Origin: JBBKWU01 sp037969035
GTDB lineage: Bacteria > Pseudomonadota > Alphaproteobacteria > Micavibrionales > Micavibrionaceae
NCBI GenBank assembly: GCA_037969035.1
Contig: JBBKWU010000021.1
Span: 95,929 to 159,928, forward strand
DNA: 64,000 bases
Reading direction: 5' to 3'
Positions 9,256-17,864 of the stretch are shown in pieces. Position numbers and translations under genes: made by a program. A model generated the notes under the pieces. That model was not told where the DNA came from and did no database searches. It saw only the letters and a program-made list of their open reading frames with translations. Every line of letters starts with the position of its first letter. The stretch's first letter is position 1.

Positions 9256-9853
9256 ACTAATGGTGGAAGCCAATGGTTTTGCGTGGCAAGAAACGCTCGA
9301 AAAAAACGATGAAACCAAAACCAAAGATTTTCATCTGCGCTACAACTACAGCGTGACACGCAAAAATTTATGCGTCGATGTCATTGAAGATTTACCAGAC
9401 GGCACATCAAAAATCATTCTGATGACGGGTATATACGAAGAACCGCAAAACATGCATTTGGCTGTGGCGGCGATCGAAAGAATATTTCCTGAATCGCAAA
9501 TGGTGCGGGAGAAAGAATTTTCCAAACTTTCTGAGCTTCTGGCCTTATACCGTGGTAGCTACAACAAACTGCCTGAAGAGTATTTCAACCGCTATAAAGA
9601 AGATTTAACCGATTCTTTTGCAGCCCTATATGCCGTTTATAAATATGCCCAAAAACATAAAGATGACGGCTCATCCGTCAGTGAAAAATTCAAAAATGTG
9701 GTCGAAGTTGACTTTAAATCCGGAAAAAAAGCTGACAAACCCGATATTGATCTGGTAAAAAAGGTGCGTGGTGCTATCAAAACTGCAAACGATAACGATA
9801 GCCCTCTTAAACACACATTTGGTTTATTAAAACCGCAATCAAAGGATATTTAA
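9230..9853 (+). CDS. Conserved-looking hypothetical protein downstream of pheA
   Basis: I do not recognise this family. The 207-residue product starts MKWIKIPDELMVEANG, has no signal peptide or membrane segment, and is rich in Lys, Asp and Glu with several predicted helices. The start overlaps the end of pheA by 26 bases and a GGGA lies upstream of its ATG, so it is probably cotranscribed with pheA. A longer in-frame opening inside pheA (9140) is rejected because it has no ribosome-binding site. The next small gene begins immediately after its stop. Confidence 0.7.
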   Translation: MKWIKIPDELMVEANGFAWQETLEKNDETKTKDFHLRYNYSVTRKNLCVDVIEDLPDGTSKIILMTGIYEEPQNMHLAVAAIERIFPESQMVREKEFSKLSELLALYRGSYNKLPEEYFNRYKEDLTDSFAALYAVYKYAQKHKDDGSSVSEKFKNVVEVDFKSGKKADKPDIDLVKKVRGAIKTANDNDSPLKHTFGLLKPQSKDI

Positions 9854-10039
9854 ATGCCTACTCATACAGAACTAGCCTCACGACTTCTTCGTGACGCCGC
9901 CGCTTTTTTCCGCACCGTCGGAGAACAAAACGAGCCGTTAAAAGTGCAAATGGAAGAAAACGCCGATGTTTTCGAACAGGTTGCTGGCCTCTTAGAAACC
10001 GACCCAAATGGCACGTTGCCTGAAGACGACGAAGAGTAG
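9854..10039 (+). CDS. Small acidic hypothetical protein (61 residues)
   Basis: The product is MPTHTELASRLLRDAAAFF and onward, mainly helical, with an acidic end (PEDDEE). It begins directly after the stop of the previous gene with AAGGA upstream, inside the 3' end of that gene, which supports translation. Function unknown; a small adaptor or regulator is possible but unsupported. The 143 bases after it lead to ftsK and hold no obvious gene. Confidence 0.65.
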   Translation: MPTHTELASRLLRDAAAFFRTVGEQNEPLKVQMEENADVFEQVAGLLETDPNGTLPEDDEE

Positions 10040-10182
10040 ACCGGTAAAAACCGCGATTAAACTCCCGATGTAATATCGCCTTGTCTTTATGTCCACAGCC
10101 CATTACAATGGTCTGTACATCAACTGCGCTTTGATTCTCCTGCATTCTCAGCATTATTTTATGGTTCTATAGAAAAATCCCC

Positions 10183-12666
10183 ATGGCACGTTATTCCAAA
10201 GTTGTAAAAAATAAATCTAAGAAAAAAAACCGTTTTCTACCGGAAACGGCGCATGTCTTTTTGGCGCGGCGTATAATTGACGCGGCTGCCGTTGTGTTTT
10301 TTGTGCTGGGTGCGGCCATTTTACTTTCTATCGCAAGCTACCATCACACTGATCCCTCCGCCAATACAGCAAGCGCCGCGAGTGGTGCAGAGATCGGTAA
10401 CTGGCTCGGTGTTCCGGGGGCTTATATCGCAGATTTTCTGCTGCAAACCATTGGTTTGGGCGGGTTGATTTTCGGTATTGTTTTTACTGTTTGGGGCTTT
10501 CGCATTTATAAACGTCAATCACTCTCACCGTTATGGTTGCGGGTTATTGCGCTTGTTGTATCCGCATTCGCGGCATCCATTGCGGCAGCAAAAATTTCAT
10601 CTGGCGGTTGGTTACTTGCCCCTTATATGGGCGGCAGTGGCGGGATAATTTCATTACAGATGTTGGTACGCTTTGCGCCTGAAATCGGATCGCTTTCGCC
10701 TTATACGCTAATTGCTTGCATAGCAGGGCTAATAAGCCTCGCGGGCTTGTTTTTCGCCATCGCGATCCGTAAGGAAGAATACAAAGCCTTTGGCGCGCTT
10801 ATTGTCGCTGGCGTATACACGGCCTTTGACGCGTCAAGCGCAGCCGTCAACGCCTTTATTGATTGGGTGCGCCATTATGGTGATCCTGATTATGAATTGC
10901 CCCAGCGCGCCGCGAAAATCAAAAAAGAGCCCAAAGCGCCAAAGGCACCCAAGGTCGCAAAAATTCGTAAACAGCCTGCCATGTCCGATGATGATATAGA
11001 CGACATCGATGACGAGCCTGTATTCGAAGCCCCACAACGCGTTGCGCCGCCTGTTTCGAGCAACATTAATGTGATCAAACCAAAAGCCGCCCCACAAACA
11101 CCAAAGAAAACCCACCAAAGCAGCTTTGCGCTCGAGGATAGCGGCGAATGGGAGCTTCCAACGATTGATTTGCTGGAAGAACCACCAAAAGAAGATGCCT
11201 CGCTCCAGCTCGATGAAAACGCGCTGCGTCAAAATGCCGAGCTCTTGAAAAACGTATTAGCGGATTTCAACATTGAGGGCGAAATTACAAGCATTCACCC
11301 TGGCCCCGTGGTCACACTTTATGAATTAGAGCCTGCACCAGGAACAAAAACATCCCGCGTCATTGGCTTATCCGATGATATCGCGCGATCTATGTCTGCG
11401 ATATCTGTGCGTTGCTCCGTCATACCGGGGCGCAGTGTCATCGGCATTGAAATTCCGAACGCGCGCCGCCAGACGGTTCATTTCTATGACATGTTGGAAC
11501 AAACCGATATCACCACCACCAAGGCCAAATTACCGCTTATTTTAGGTAAGGATATTGGCGGCGGCTCTGTGATTGCTGATTTGGCGAAGATGCCGCACTT
11601 GCTTGTGGCGGGTACGACGGGTGCTGGTAAATCGGTTGCCGTGAACACCATGATTTTATCGCTGCTGTATCATCTCTCGCCTGAGAAATGCCGCTTGATC
11701 ATGATTGACCCGAAGATGCTCGAGCTTTCTGTTTATGACGGCATCCCACATTTGCTGACCCCTGTTGTGACTGAGCCTGGCAAGGCCGTTGTCGCGCTAA
11801 AATGGGCGGTACAGGAAATGGAAGAGCGGTATCGCGCCATGTCCAAGCTCGGCGTCAGAAATATCGACGGTTACAACCAACGCCTACGCGAAGCCCGTAA
11901 AAAAGGCGAGACCATCATGCGCAAGGTTCAAACAGGTTTTGATACAGAAACAGGCAAACCTGTTTACGAGGAACAACCGCTTGATCTAACCGAACTTCCC
12001 TACATCGTTATTTTGGTTGATGAATTTGCCGATTTGATGTTGGTCGCGGGTAAAGACGTGGAAAACGCGATACAGCGTCTTGCGCAGATGGCACGTGCGG
12101 CGGGTATTCACCTCATCATGGCGACCCAGCGGCCTTCTGTTGATGTTATTACAGGGATTATCAAGGCAAACTTCCCAACCCGTATTTCATTCCAAGTGAC
12201 ATCAAAAATCGACTCACGCACCATCCTGAACGAAGGCGGCGCAGAGCAATTATTGGGTATGGGCGACATGCTGTTCATGCCATCGGGTGGGCAGCTTACC
12301 CGTGTTCACGGCCCCTTTGTGACCGATAACGACGTAGAGAGCGTTGTAACCTTCATGAAGAAACAAGGCGAGCCTGCCTATATCGATGATGTCACCGAAG
12401 GCGGTGGTTTCGGCGATAGTGATGTTATGAACGCCATGTTCGGTGGCGATGGTGAAGGCTCGAACGTGGACGAACTATACGACAAGGCCGTTGCCATTGT
12501 TGCCCGCGAGCGCAAAGCCTCGGTCAGTTTCATCCAGCGCCATTTGCAAATCGGCTACAACCGCGCCGCACGCATCATGGAAGAAATGGAAAAGCAAGGC
12601 GTTGTCACACCCGCAACCGCAACAGGCAAGCGTGATGTTCTTGTGAGTGATTTCAGCGACGCTTAA
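10183..12666 (+). CDS. ftsK: DNA translocase FtsK
   Basis: FtsK anchors at the division septum and pumps chromosomal DNA so that the XerCD/dif system can resolve dimers. The 827-residue protein has four N-terminal membrane helices (about residues 30-200), a Pro/Lys/Ala linker with an acidic patch (about 245-340), and the RecA-type motor with Walker A GTTGAGKS at residues 477-484 and Walker B YIVILVDEFADLM. The C-terminal winged-helix gamma domain (about 760-825, ASVSFIQRHLQIGYNRAARIMEEME) reads KOPS sequences. The ribosome-binding site is weak. The ftsK-lolA order usual in alphaproteobacteria is interrupted here by clpX on the other strand. Confidence 0.96.
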   Translation: MARYSKVVKNKSKKKNRFLPETAHVFLARRIIDAAAVVFFVLGAAILLSIASYHHTDPSANTASAASGAEIGNWLGVPGAYIADFLLQTIGLGGLIFGIVFTVWGFRIYKRQSLSPLWLRVIALVVSAFAASIAAAKISSGGWLLAPYMGGSGGIISLQMLVRFAPEIGSLSPYTLIACIAGLISLAGLFFAIAIRKEEYKAFGALIVAGVYTAFDASSAAVNAFIDWVRHYGDPDYELPQRAAKIKKEPKAPKAPKVAKIRKQPAMSDDDIDDIDDEPVFEAPQRVAPPVSSNINVIKPKAAPQTPKKTHQSSFALEDSGEWELPTIDLLEEPPKEDASLQLDENALRQNAELLKNVLADFNIEGEITSIHPGPVVTLYELEPAPGTKTSRVIGLSDDIARSMSAISVRCSVIPGRSVIGIEIPNARRQTVHFYDMLEQTDITTTKAKLPLILGKDIGGGSVIADLAKMPHLLVAGTTGAGKSVAVNTMILSLLYHLSPEKCRLIMIDPKMLELSVYDGIPHLLTPVVTEPGKAVVALKWAVQEMEERYRAMSKLGVRNIDGYNQRLREARKKGETIMRKVQTGFDTETGKPVYEEQPLDLTELPYIVILVDEFADLMLVAGKDVENAIQRLAQMARAAGIHLIMATQRPSVDVITGIIKANFPTRISFQVTSKIDSRTILNEGGAEQLLGMGDMLFMPSGGQLTRVHGPFVTDNDVESVVTFMKKQGEPAYIDDVTEGGGFGDSDVMNAMFGGDGEGSNVDELYDKAVAIVARERKASVSFIQRHLQIGYNRAARIMEEMEKQGVVTPATATGKRDVLVSDFSDA

Positions 12667-12697
12667 TTCCTACCCGCCAGCACCCAGAGCCAAACAA

Positions 12698-12725
12698 AAA
12701 AAGCCAGACATTCATCTGGCTTTTT
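12698..12725. terminator. Bidirectional terminator between ftsK and clpX
   Basis: An 11-bp perfect stem, AAAAAGCCAGA (12698-12708) with TCTGGCTTTTT (12715-12725), encloses a six-base loop. It has T-runs on both strands and lies between two converging genes, so it can end both transcripts. Confidence 0.9.
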
Positions 12726-12748
12726 GCTTAAAATTCTGTGTTGTTTGG

Positions 12749-14044
12749 TTATTTCATAACGCGCTTTGGTGTTGCTAATTCTTGCTCTAAAGCCTCTTCT
12801 GCTTTGTAAACTATTTGTGGCTTGCTTTCACATTTAGCCGCTTTACCATCCACAACGACCTCAGAAGCGTTTTCTATATTTGGTAATTCGAACATTGTAT
12901 CAAGAAGAATATCCTCCATGATTGCTCGTAAACCACGCGCTCCAGTCTTACGAGCGATGGCCTTTTCCGCAATGGCAGTTAAAGCATCATCTTCAAATCT
13001 CAATTCCACACCCTCAAGGGCAAAAAGTCTTTGATATTGCTTCACAAGAGCATTTTTAGGTTCCGTCAAAATTCTAATAAGTGCGTCTTGGTCGAGATCT
13101 TCCAACGTCGCAATAATCGGTACACGTCCAGTAAATTCCGGAATAAGACCAAATTTCATTAGATCTTCAGGTTGTACATCCTTGTAAATCTCACCAAGTG
13201 ATCTTTCTTGGCGATCACCTTTAAGGTGCGCGCCAAACCCAATACCTGAAGTCTGAGAGCGTTGCTCGATAATTTTTGCTAATCCTTTGGCAAATGAACC
13301 GCCAACGATAAATAAAATATTTGTTGTATCAACCTGCAAAAATTCTTGTTGCGGATGTTTACGACCACCTTGCGGCGGAACACTGGCCACTGTTCCTTCC
13401 ATAATTTTAAGAAGTGCCTGTTGAACACCTTCGCCACTAACATCGCGCTGTTGTGAAGCACCATCACCACCTTGTCCCGTGATTTTGTCAATTTCATCAA
13501 TATAAACAATACCGCGTTGTGCACGCTCAACGTTATACTCAGAAGCCTGCAACAGCTTAAGAATGATATTCTCGACATCTTCACCAACATAACCAGCTTC
13601 TGTCAATGTTGTGGCATCCGCCATTGTAAAGGGCACATCTAATACTTTCGCGAGAGTCTGAGCCAAAAGTGTTTTACCGCAACCCGTAGGGCCAATAAGC
13701 AGGATATTTGATTTAGAGAGTTCTACATCTGAACCTTTATCATTAATGCGTTTGTAATGGTTGTAGACAGCCACAGACAGAACTTTTTTTGCACGATCTT
13801 GGCCAATCACATGATCATCAAGATGTGAACAAATCGTTTGTGGAACTATAACATCACCCTTTGCGGCAATGCTGTCTTTGGTTTCCTCTTTGATAATGTC
13901 CATACAAAGATCAACGCATTCATCACAAATAAACACTGTCGGTCCCGCGATTAGTTTTCTAACTTCATGCTGACCTTTACCGCAAAAACTGCAAGATAGT
14001 GAATGGGCGTGGCCTTTTGGTTTATTATCATCTGAAGTGGTCAT
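12749..14044 (-). CDS. clpX: ATP-dependent Clp protease ATPase subunit ClpX
   Basis: AAA+ unfoldase that feeds substrates, including cell-cycle regulators in alphaproteobacteria, to ClpP. The 431-residue protein has the N-terminal zinc-binding domain (C18, C21, C40, C43), Walker A GPTGCGKT, pore loop GYVG, Walker B IVYIDEIDKI, the RKH pore loop in GGRKHP, and the IGF loop (SGIGFGAH) that docks on ClpP. All functional motifs are intact. It is not beside clpP or lon as is usual, but alone between ftsK and lolA. By eye its DNA is more AT-rich than its neighbours, so it may be a displaced or second copy. Confidence 0.95.
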   Translation of the reverse strand: MTTSDDNKPKGHAHSLSCSFCGKGQHEVRKLIAGPTVFICDECVDLCMDIIKEETKDSIAAKGDVIVPQTICSHLDDHVIGQDRAKKVLSVAVYNHYKRINDKGSDVELSKSNILLIGPTGCGKTLLAQTLAKVLDVPFTMADATTLTEAGYVGEDVENIILKLLQASEYNVERAQRGIVYIDEIDKITGQGGDGASQQRDVSGEGVQQALLKIMEGTVASVPPQGGRKHPQQEFLQVDTTNILFIVGGSFAKGLAKIIEQRSQTSGIGFGAHLKGDRQERSLGEIYKDVQPEDLMKFGLIPEFTGRVPIIATLEDLDQDALIRILTEPKNALVKQYQRLFALEGVELRFEDDALTAIAEKAIARKTGARGLRAIMEDILLDTMFELPNIENASEVVVDGKAAKCESKPQIVYKAEEALEQELATPKRVMK

Positions 14045-14195
14045 TTACGCGTACTCCCTGTTTTGGCTCAAATCATGCCGTTTGAATATCAATATTGAAA
14101 TAATATGACAAACAATAGCACCTAAATGCAATAAAAAAATTTCTTTTTTTCATTCTGCCTTTCTTTTGCCCGCATTCTTGATTATATCTTTTGAT

Positions 14196-14849
14196 ATGAA
14201 AACCTTATTGATGACATATATTTTGGCTTTATTTTTGTTTGTGCCACAAATCGCGGCGGCACAGCAGTCAACGAATGACACGCCAACAATCATACAAACG
14301 CAGCCCCCATCTGTGAGCAGAGTTGAGCAATACTTGCAAACTTTAACCACGGCGCGTGCCCGTTTTTTACAAACATCACCCAATGGTGCGCAATCTATTG
14401 GGACGTTTTATCTAAGCCGTCCGGGGAAATTACGGTTTGAATATGATGACCCGATCAAAGACTTTGTCGTCGCCGATAGCTATTTCATCTATTTCTATGA
14501 TGCAGAGCTTGGTGAACAATCAAATGCACCGATTGGCCAAACGCTCGCTGATTTTCTTTTACGCCCTGATATAAAGCTAAGCGGTGATATTAATGTGACC
14601 GAAATTAAACGCGCTGGAAAATTATTGCAGGTAACGCTTATACAAGCCGATGATCCGGGCGCAGGATCGCTCTCTCTTGGTTTTGAGGAAAACCCGCTCA
14701 AGCTTAAAAAATGGCGCGTTGTTGACCCGACAGGTTCAATCACGGAAATTGAGCTATTTAAGTTGGAAAGCGGTATTGCGCTGGAAGATAATTTATTTGT
14801 ATATATGAATCCGAACCATCTGGACGGTACGCCAAACTACAACGAGTAA
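14196..14849 (+). CDS. lolA: Outer-membrane lipoprotein carrier protein LolA
   Basis: Periplasmic chaperone that accepts lipoproteins from LolCDE and delivers them to the outer membrane. The chosen ATG at 14196 gives a signal peptide (hydrophobic about residues 3-20, cleavage near AAA-Q); an upstream in-frame ATG at 14166 would bury it. The mature part has the family stretch LTTARARFLQTSPNGAQSIGTFYLSRPGKLRFEYDDP and the C-terminal WRVVDPTGSITEIELF. No strong ribosome-binding site is seen. It likely serves the lipoproteins encoded in this window. The next gene follows after nine bases. Confidence 0.9.
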   Translation: MKTLLMTYILALFLFVPQIAAAQQSTNDTPTIIQTQPPSVSRVEQYLQTLTTARARFLQTSPNGAQSIGTFYLSRPGKLRFEYDDPIKDFVVADSYFIYFYDAELGEQSNAPIGQTLADFLLRPDIKLSGDINVTEIKRAGKLLQVTLIQADDPGAGSLSLGFEENPLKLKKWRVVDPTGSITEIELFKLESGIALEDNLFVYMNPNHLDGTPNYNE

Positions 14850-14858
14850 TAAACCGAT

Positions 14859-15584
14859 ATGCCTTCTTCTCCTCCCGATTTCAAAACGGATATACTGCCT
14901 ATGATATCCGCGCATGTCATCCATACCGCCAACATTACGCCCGACATCAAAATCATCAAAATAAAGCCGTCAGAGCCACTGATCTATACAGCAGGGCAAT
15001 ATGTCCCGATTAGCTGGAAAGATCACGAGCAGCGTTATTACTCTATTGCAGGGTTTTACGAAGACGGAACAATCGAAATCCATGTCAAGCGCGGCGCAGG
15101 TGCGGCCAGCCAATATGTGCTGGATATGTTGCAAGACGGTGATGGCATAAAAATCGGGCACGGCATCGGCAGTAACATCTATGATAGCGGCGTTATGAAA
15201 GACAAGCCCCTGATCATGATTGCAGGCGGTATTGGCTTCACCCCGCAAAAAGCAATGATTGAGGCCGCACTCGCGACACACCACCAACACGCCATCCACT
15301 TCTTCTGGGGCACGCAAGCAGAAGGCGAACAATATATGGCGTCGTACTTTCAAGAACTGGCGCAGACGCACGACAATTTTGAATATATCCCTGTCATTGG
15401 CGGCATTATGATCGATCATGTTCTGGCACAGGCTGATATCACAGAAAACACAGCTATTTTCATTGCAGGTTCACCTGACATGATTAACGATGCGCTTGTG
15501 AAGCTCCATGCGCGAGAAATCGACCTGTCCCGTATTTACTTTGACCACCATCCAGATATCATTATCCCAAACACAGACAAATAA
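14859..15584 (+). CDS. FAD/NAD(P)H-binding oxidoreductase, ferredoxin reductase-like
   Basis: The 241-residue product has the two-domain ferredoxin-NADP reductase fold: an FAD-binding barrel with RYYSIAG (the RxYS flavin motif) and an NAD(P)-binding domain with AGGIGFTPQKAM and a later AGSPDMI. No Cys cluster for an iron-sulfur centre is present, so it is nearer to flavin reductases (Fre/UbiB-type) than to multi-domain oxygenase reductases. The physiological acceptor is not evident. It follows lolA by nine bases and precedes recR by 17, suggesting cotranscription. Confidence 0.82.
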   Translation: MPSSPPDFKTDILPMISAHVIHTANITPDIKIIKIKPSEPLIYTAGQYVPISWKDHEQRYYSIAGFYEDGTIEIHVKRGAGAASQYVLDMLQDGDGIKIGHGIGSNIYDSGVMKDKPLIMIAGGIGFTPQKAMIEAALATHHQHAIHFFWGTQAEGEQYMASYFQELAQTHDNFEYIPVIGGIMIDHVLAQADITENTAIFIAGSPDMINDALVKLHAREIDLSRIYFDHHPDIIIPNTDK

Positions 15585-15601
15585 TTGAAACAGATAAAAT
15601 A

Positions 15602-16198
15602 ATGAATGACGGCCCGTTCGACCAGCTTATCAGAGCCTTTTCAAAATTGCCCGGTCTTGGCCCGCGCTCTGCGCGCCGTATTGCGCTTCATCTGTTAACC
15701 AATAAACAAAAAATCATGGCGCCGCTGATGCAATCTTTGGAGCAAACAGCGCAAAGCATTGTCACCTGTGGCACGTGCGGCAATCTTGATTTGACGGATC
15801 CCTGCGCCATTTGTCAGGACACAAGACGCGACCAAAACAGTATTTGCGTGGTCGCAGGGATTTCTGACCTCTGGGCGGTCGAGCGCACAGGCGCGTATAA
15901 AGGGAAATATCATATATTAGGCGGGGTGTTATCGGCCTTGGACGGTATCGGGCCTGAGCAGCTCTCGATTGCGGCACTCATTGAGCGCCTATCACAAGGT
16001 GAGTATGAGGAAGTCATTATCGCGCTCAGCGCCACCGTCGATGGGCAAGCCACCGCGCATTTCATCACGGATAAACTGCCAGAAGAATTCAAAGCAAAGG
16101 TCACAAGGCTTGCGCATGGTGTGCCGATGGGCGGCGAGCTTGACTATCTTGATGACGGGACAATTACGACCGCGCTCAAGTCGCGATCGCAAATGTAG
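15602..16198 (+). CDS. recR: Recombination protein RecR
   Basis: RecR works with RecO and RecF to load RecA on gapped DNA. The 198-residue product has the helix-hairpin-helix KLPGLGPRSARRIALHLL, a four-Cys zinc finger (CGTCGNLDLTDPCAIC), and a Toprim domain opening with SICVVAGISDLWAVE. The length matches the family. In many bacteria recR follows dnaX and ybaB; here it stands at the end of a lolA-oxidoreductase-recR run, and a hairpin lies 22 bases after the stop. Confidence 0.95.
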   Translation: MNDGPFDQLIRAFSKLPGLGPRSARRIALHLLTNKQKIMAPLMQSLEQTAQSIVTCGTCGNLDLTDPCAICQDTRRDQNSICVVAGISDLWAVERTGAYKGKYHILGGVLSALDGIGPEQLSIAALIERLSQGEYEEVIIALSATVDGQATAHFITDKLPEEFKAKVTRLAHGVPMGGELDYLDDGTITTALKSRSQM

Positions 16199-16220
16199 GT
16201 ATATTCGGAATTATCACCAA

Positions 16221-16245
16221 CTGGACTAAGTCCGAGTTAGTCCAG
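16221..16245. repeat. Perfect hairpin containing GGACTAAGTCC after recR
   Basis: CTGGACTAA (16221-16229) pairs exactly with TTAGTCCAG (16237-16245) around a seven-base loop. It contains the near-palindrome GGACTAAGTCC, which recurs 63 bases downstream. There is no T-run, so it is not a standard terminator for recR; it could be a 3'-end stabilising hairpin or a protein-binding repeat. Confidence 0.7.
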
Positions 16246-16258
16246 TTATTCCATTAAT

Positions 16259-16296
16259 CACTTGATTTTAAAAAGAAAACCAAGTGGACTAAGTCC
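16259..16296. repeat. Second hairpin ending in GGACTAAGTCC
   Basis: CACTTG (16259-16264) and CAAGTG (16281-16286) form a stem that extends through TTTT/AAAA with one mismatch; it runs straight into a second copy of GGACTAAGTCC at 16286-16296. Together with the first copy it fills the gap between recR and the phage-type gene, which reads toward it. Confidence 0.55.
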
Positions 16297-16319
16297 GGTC
16301 AGTTTTTCAAAAACCGAAA

Positions 16320-16655
16320 TTATTCTTTTTCAGACACGTAAAGTGTGCAATCAGAATCCACACGCAGCACCGCAACATGGGTGGCTTGCTTTGTTTCACC
16401 ACCACCGATGGAAAAATCATAATAAATACCGCTTGGGAAATAGTGATCTGCCGTTGTGGCTTCCACAGATGAATCACCGAACTTCACGAACACAGGGCCT
16501 GTTGCATACAGACTGACAAGCTCGGTTGTGGCATCAAAGGCGCTGCTGTTGCGTGCGGTTGTTGCTGTCGCACTAATGGCATGAGCACCACCATTTTTAA
16601 GACGGATAGCAGGAATTGGATTGCCATTGGCATCCAAAGGTAAACATGTTGGCAT
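16320..16655 (-). CDS. Small phage-type hypothetical protein
   Basis: The 111-residue product is Ala/Thr/Ser-rich with predicted beta strands and ends ATHVAVLRVDSDCTLYVSEKE. From memory, proteins of this size and pattern (an initial proline-rich segment, then a surface-exposed beta domain ending in a VRV-x-TLYV strand) are common in phage and prophage structural regions. No other phage gene is present, so it is either a single-gene remnant or an unrelated protein of similar make-up. The start is firm: AAAGGAG lies directly upstream at a good distance. A terminator at 16717-16740 isolates it from the gene upstream, so it must have its own promoter. Confidence 0.65.
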   Translation of the reverse strand: MPTCLPLDANGNPIPAIRLKNGGAHAISATATTARNSSAFDATTELVSLYATGPVFVKFGDSSVEATTADHYFPSGIYYDFSIGGGETKQATHVAVLRVDSDCTLYVSEKE

Positions 16656-16716
16656 GGTTTTCTCCTTTAAATTTTTGGATTTGGTTTGATTTCATATTTA
16701 TGAAGGAAACAGGCAC

Positions 16717-16740
16717 AAAAAAACCGCCCAAGAGGCGGCC
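16717..16740 (-). terminator. Terminator of the response regulator gene (minus strand)
   Basis: Read on the minus strand, CCGCC-TCTTG-GGCGG forms a five-bp GC stem followed by seven T residues. It lies about 80 bases after the stop of the gene ending at 16817 and ahead of the small phage-type gene. Confidence 0.8.
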
Positions 16741-16816
16741 TTTACATACAATTGTGGTGTTTTCCTAGGTATATTGTCCTATATCATCTACAAAGTCAAG
16801 ACTGAACGAGCGAACA

Positions 16817-17650
16817 TTAACCCGTGGCGGCTTCTTTACGCTTTGTAATCACATGTTTAAACAATGAACTACAAACAGGCATATCCAACAGCTCCACCCG
16901 CAAATCAACGCTGCTGCCTTCGCTTGGCGCGATATCGGTTAGTTTATCAATTGATTCCGCAAAGCGGTTCGCGGCCTCCATTGGTTCTGTTTCATACATC
17001 GGACGTTGCAGCATAAGGCAGAACTCGCTCTTGCCTGTTTGCGCGATGATATCGCTCTGGCGGCGCAAGCGCACCAAATATTGAGACAGCTTCGCCGATA
17101 CGTATTCCGTACCATAAGCCCCATCAAGCGCGCGTAATTCTTCAAAATTATCAACACCGATGAACAATAAAAACGCACGTTCACCATAACGGTCGGCGCG
17201 GTCAACGGCAGATAGGAAAAGTTGATTAAAGGCTGATTTTGAAATCACGCCGCCCGCACTCGGGAAATCTTCGGATTCATCACCGATACGTTTAATCAGC
17301 TTGGTCAAGCGTGCTGCGTTTTCCATGATGGTTTCAAGGCGTGAGCTATCAAGCGGCTTTTCAATGATTTCGTTTGCGCCAGACTTAATGGCTTCCTCGC
17401 GCTCCATATTTTGTGACATCAAAATAATATACGGGTAATTATTAACCGAGCGGCGAATAGAGAGCACAATCGGGCGCGCATTATTAAGCGGCGACGGGTC
17501 AAAAAACACCGCGCCAAACTCTTCGCGCTCCATCCGTTCAAGCGCATTATTTTTAACAGATTCTTCGACAACAGTATGCCCCAGCGCTTCCAGCTTGGAA
17601 CGTATAAGTTGCGTGGACAAAGCATCACGATCAATGACAAGGATTTTCAT
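16817..17650 (-). CDS. Response regulator with degenerate GGDEF domain
   Basis: Residues 1-115 form a receiver domain (acidic D7 and D9, phospho-acceptor candidate D51 in AVFFDPSPL, conserved Lys in EKPL). Residues about 135-265 resemble a diguanylate cyclase domain (AFNQLFLSAVDRADRYGERAFLLFIGVDNF), but the signature GGDEF is replaced by TGKSEF in the segment ARxGGDEF-like SDIIAQTGKSEFCLML, so no c-di-GMP synthesis is expected. It could bind nucleotide or a partner instead. It is transcribed alone with its own terminator; the tRNA-Leu gene lies divergently about 215 bases upstream. Confidence 0.8.
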   Translation of the reverse strand: MKILVIDRDALSTQLIRSKLEALGHTVVEESVKNNALERMEREEFGAVFFDPSPLNNARPIVLSIRRSVNNYPYIILMSQNMEREEAIKSGANEIIEKPLDSSRLETIMENAARLTKLIKRIGDESEDFPSAGGVISKSAFNQLFLSAVDRADRYGERAFLLFIGVDNFEELRALDGAYGTEYVSAKLSQYLVRLRRQSDIIAQTGKSEFCLMLQRPMYETEPMEAANRFAESIDKLTDIAPSEGSSVDLRVELLDMPVCSSLFKHVITKRKEAATG

Positions 17651-17797
17651 TTATATTCTGCTCCCCCGCAGTCCTGACTAAAAATAAAGCCTAAAGACGA
17701 TAACCTATTATAATTGTGTCAAAAGACGGTTAACAAATACGAAATACATACAAAATATGAATCACCATTTTCTCAACTTGGATAAAGATAAAGCAAT

Positions 17798-17826
17798 TTG
17801 ACATTTTTGTCACGCTACGTTAATTA
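17798..17826 (+). promoter_or_regulatory. Candidate promoter of tRNA-Leu
   Basis: A perfect TTGACA at 17798-17803 is followed, 16 to 17 bases on, by a TTAATTA sequence near 17820-17826. The expected transcription start would lie about 30 bases before the tRNA. The -10 match is weak, so only the -35 is convincing. Confidence 0.45.
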
Positions 17827-17864
17827 CCATTTTCCGAATAAATATAACGAAAAATTTTTGGTGC

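Noticed and set aside
16221..16296. CRISPR-like array
   Set aside because: Only two short repeats, no regular spacers and no cas genes anywhere in the window.
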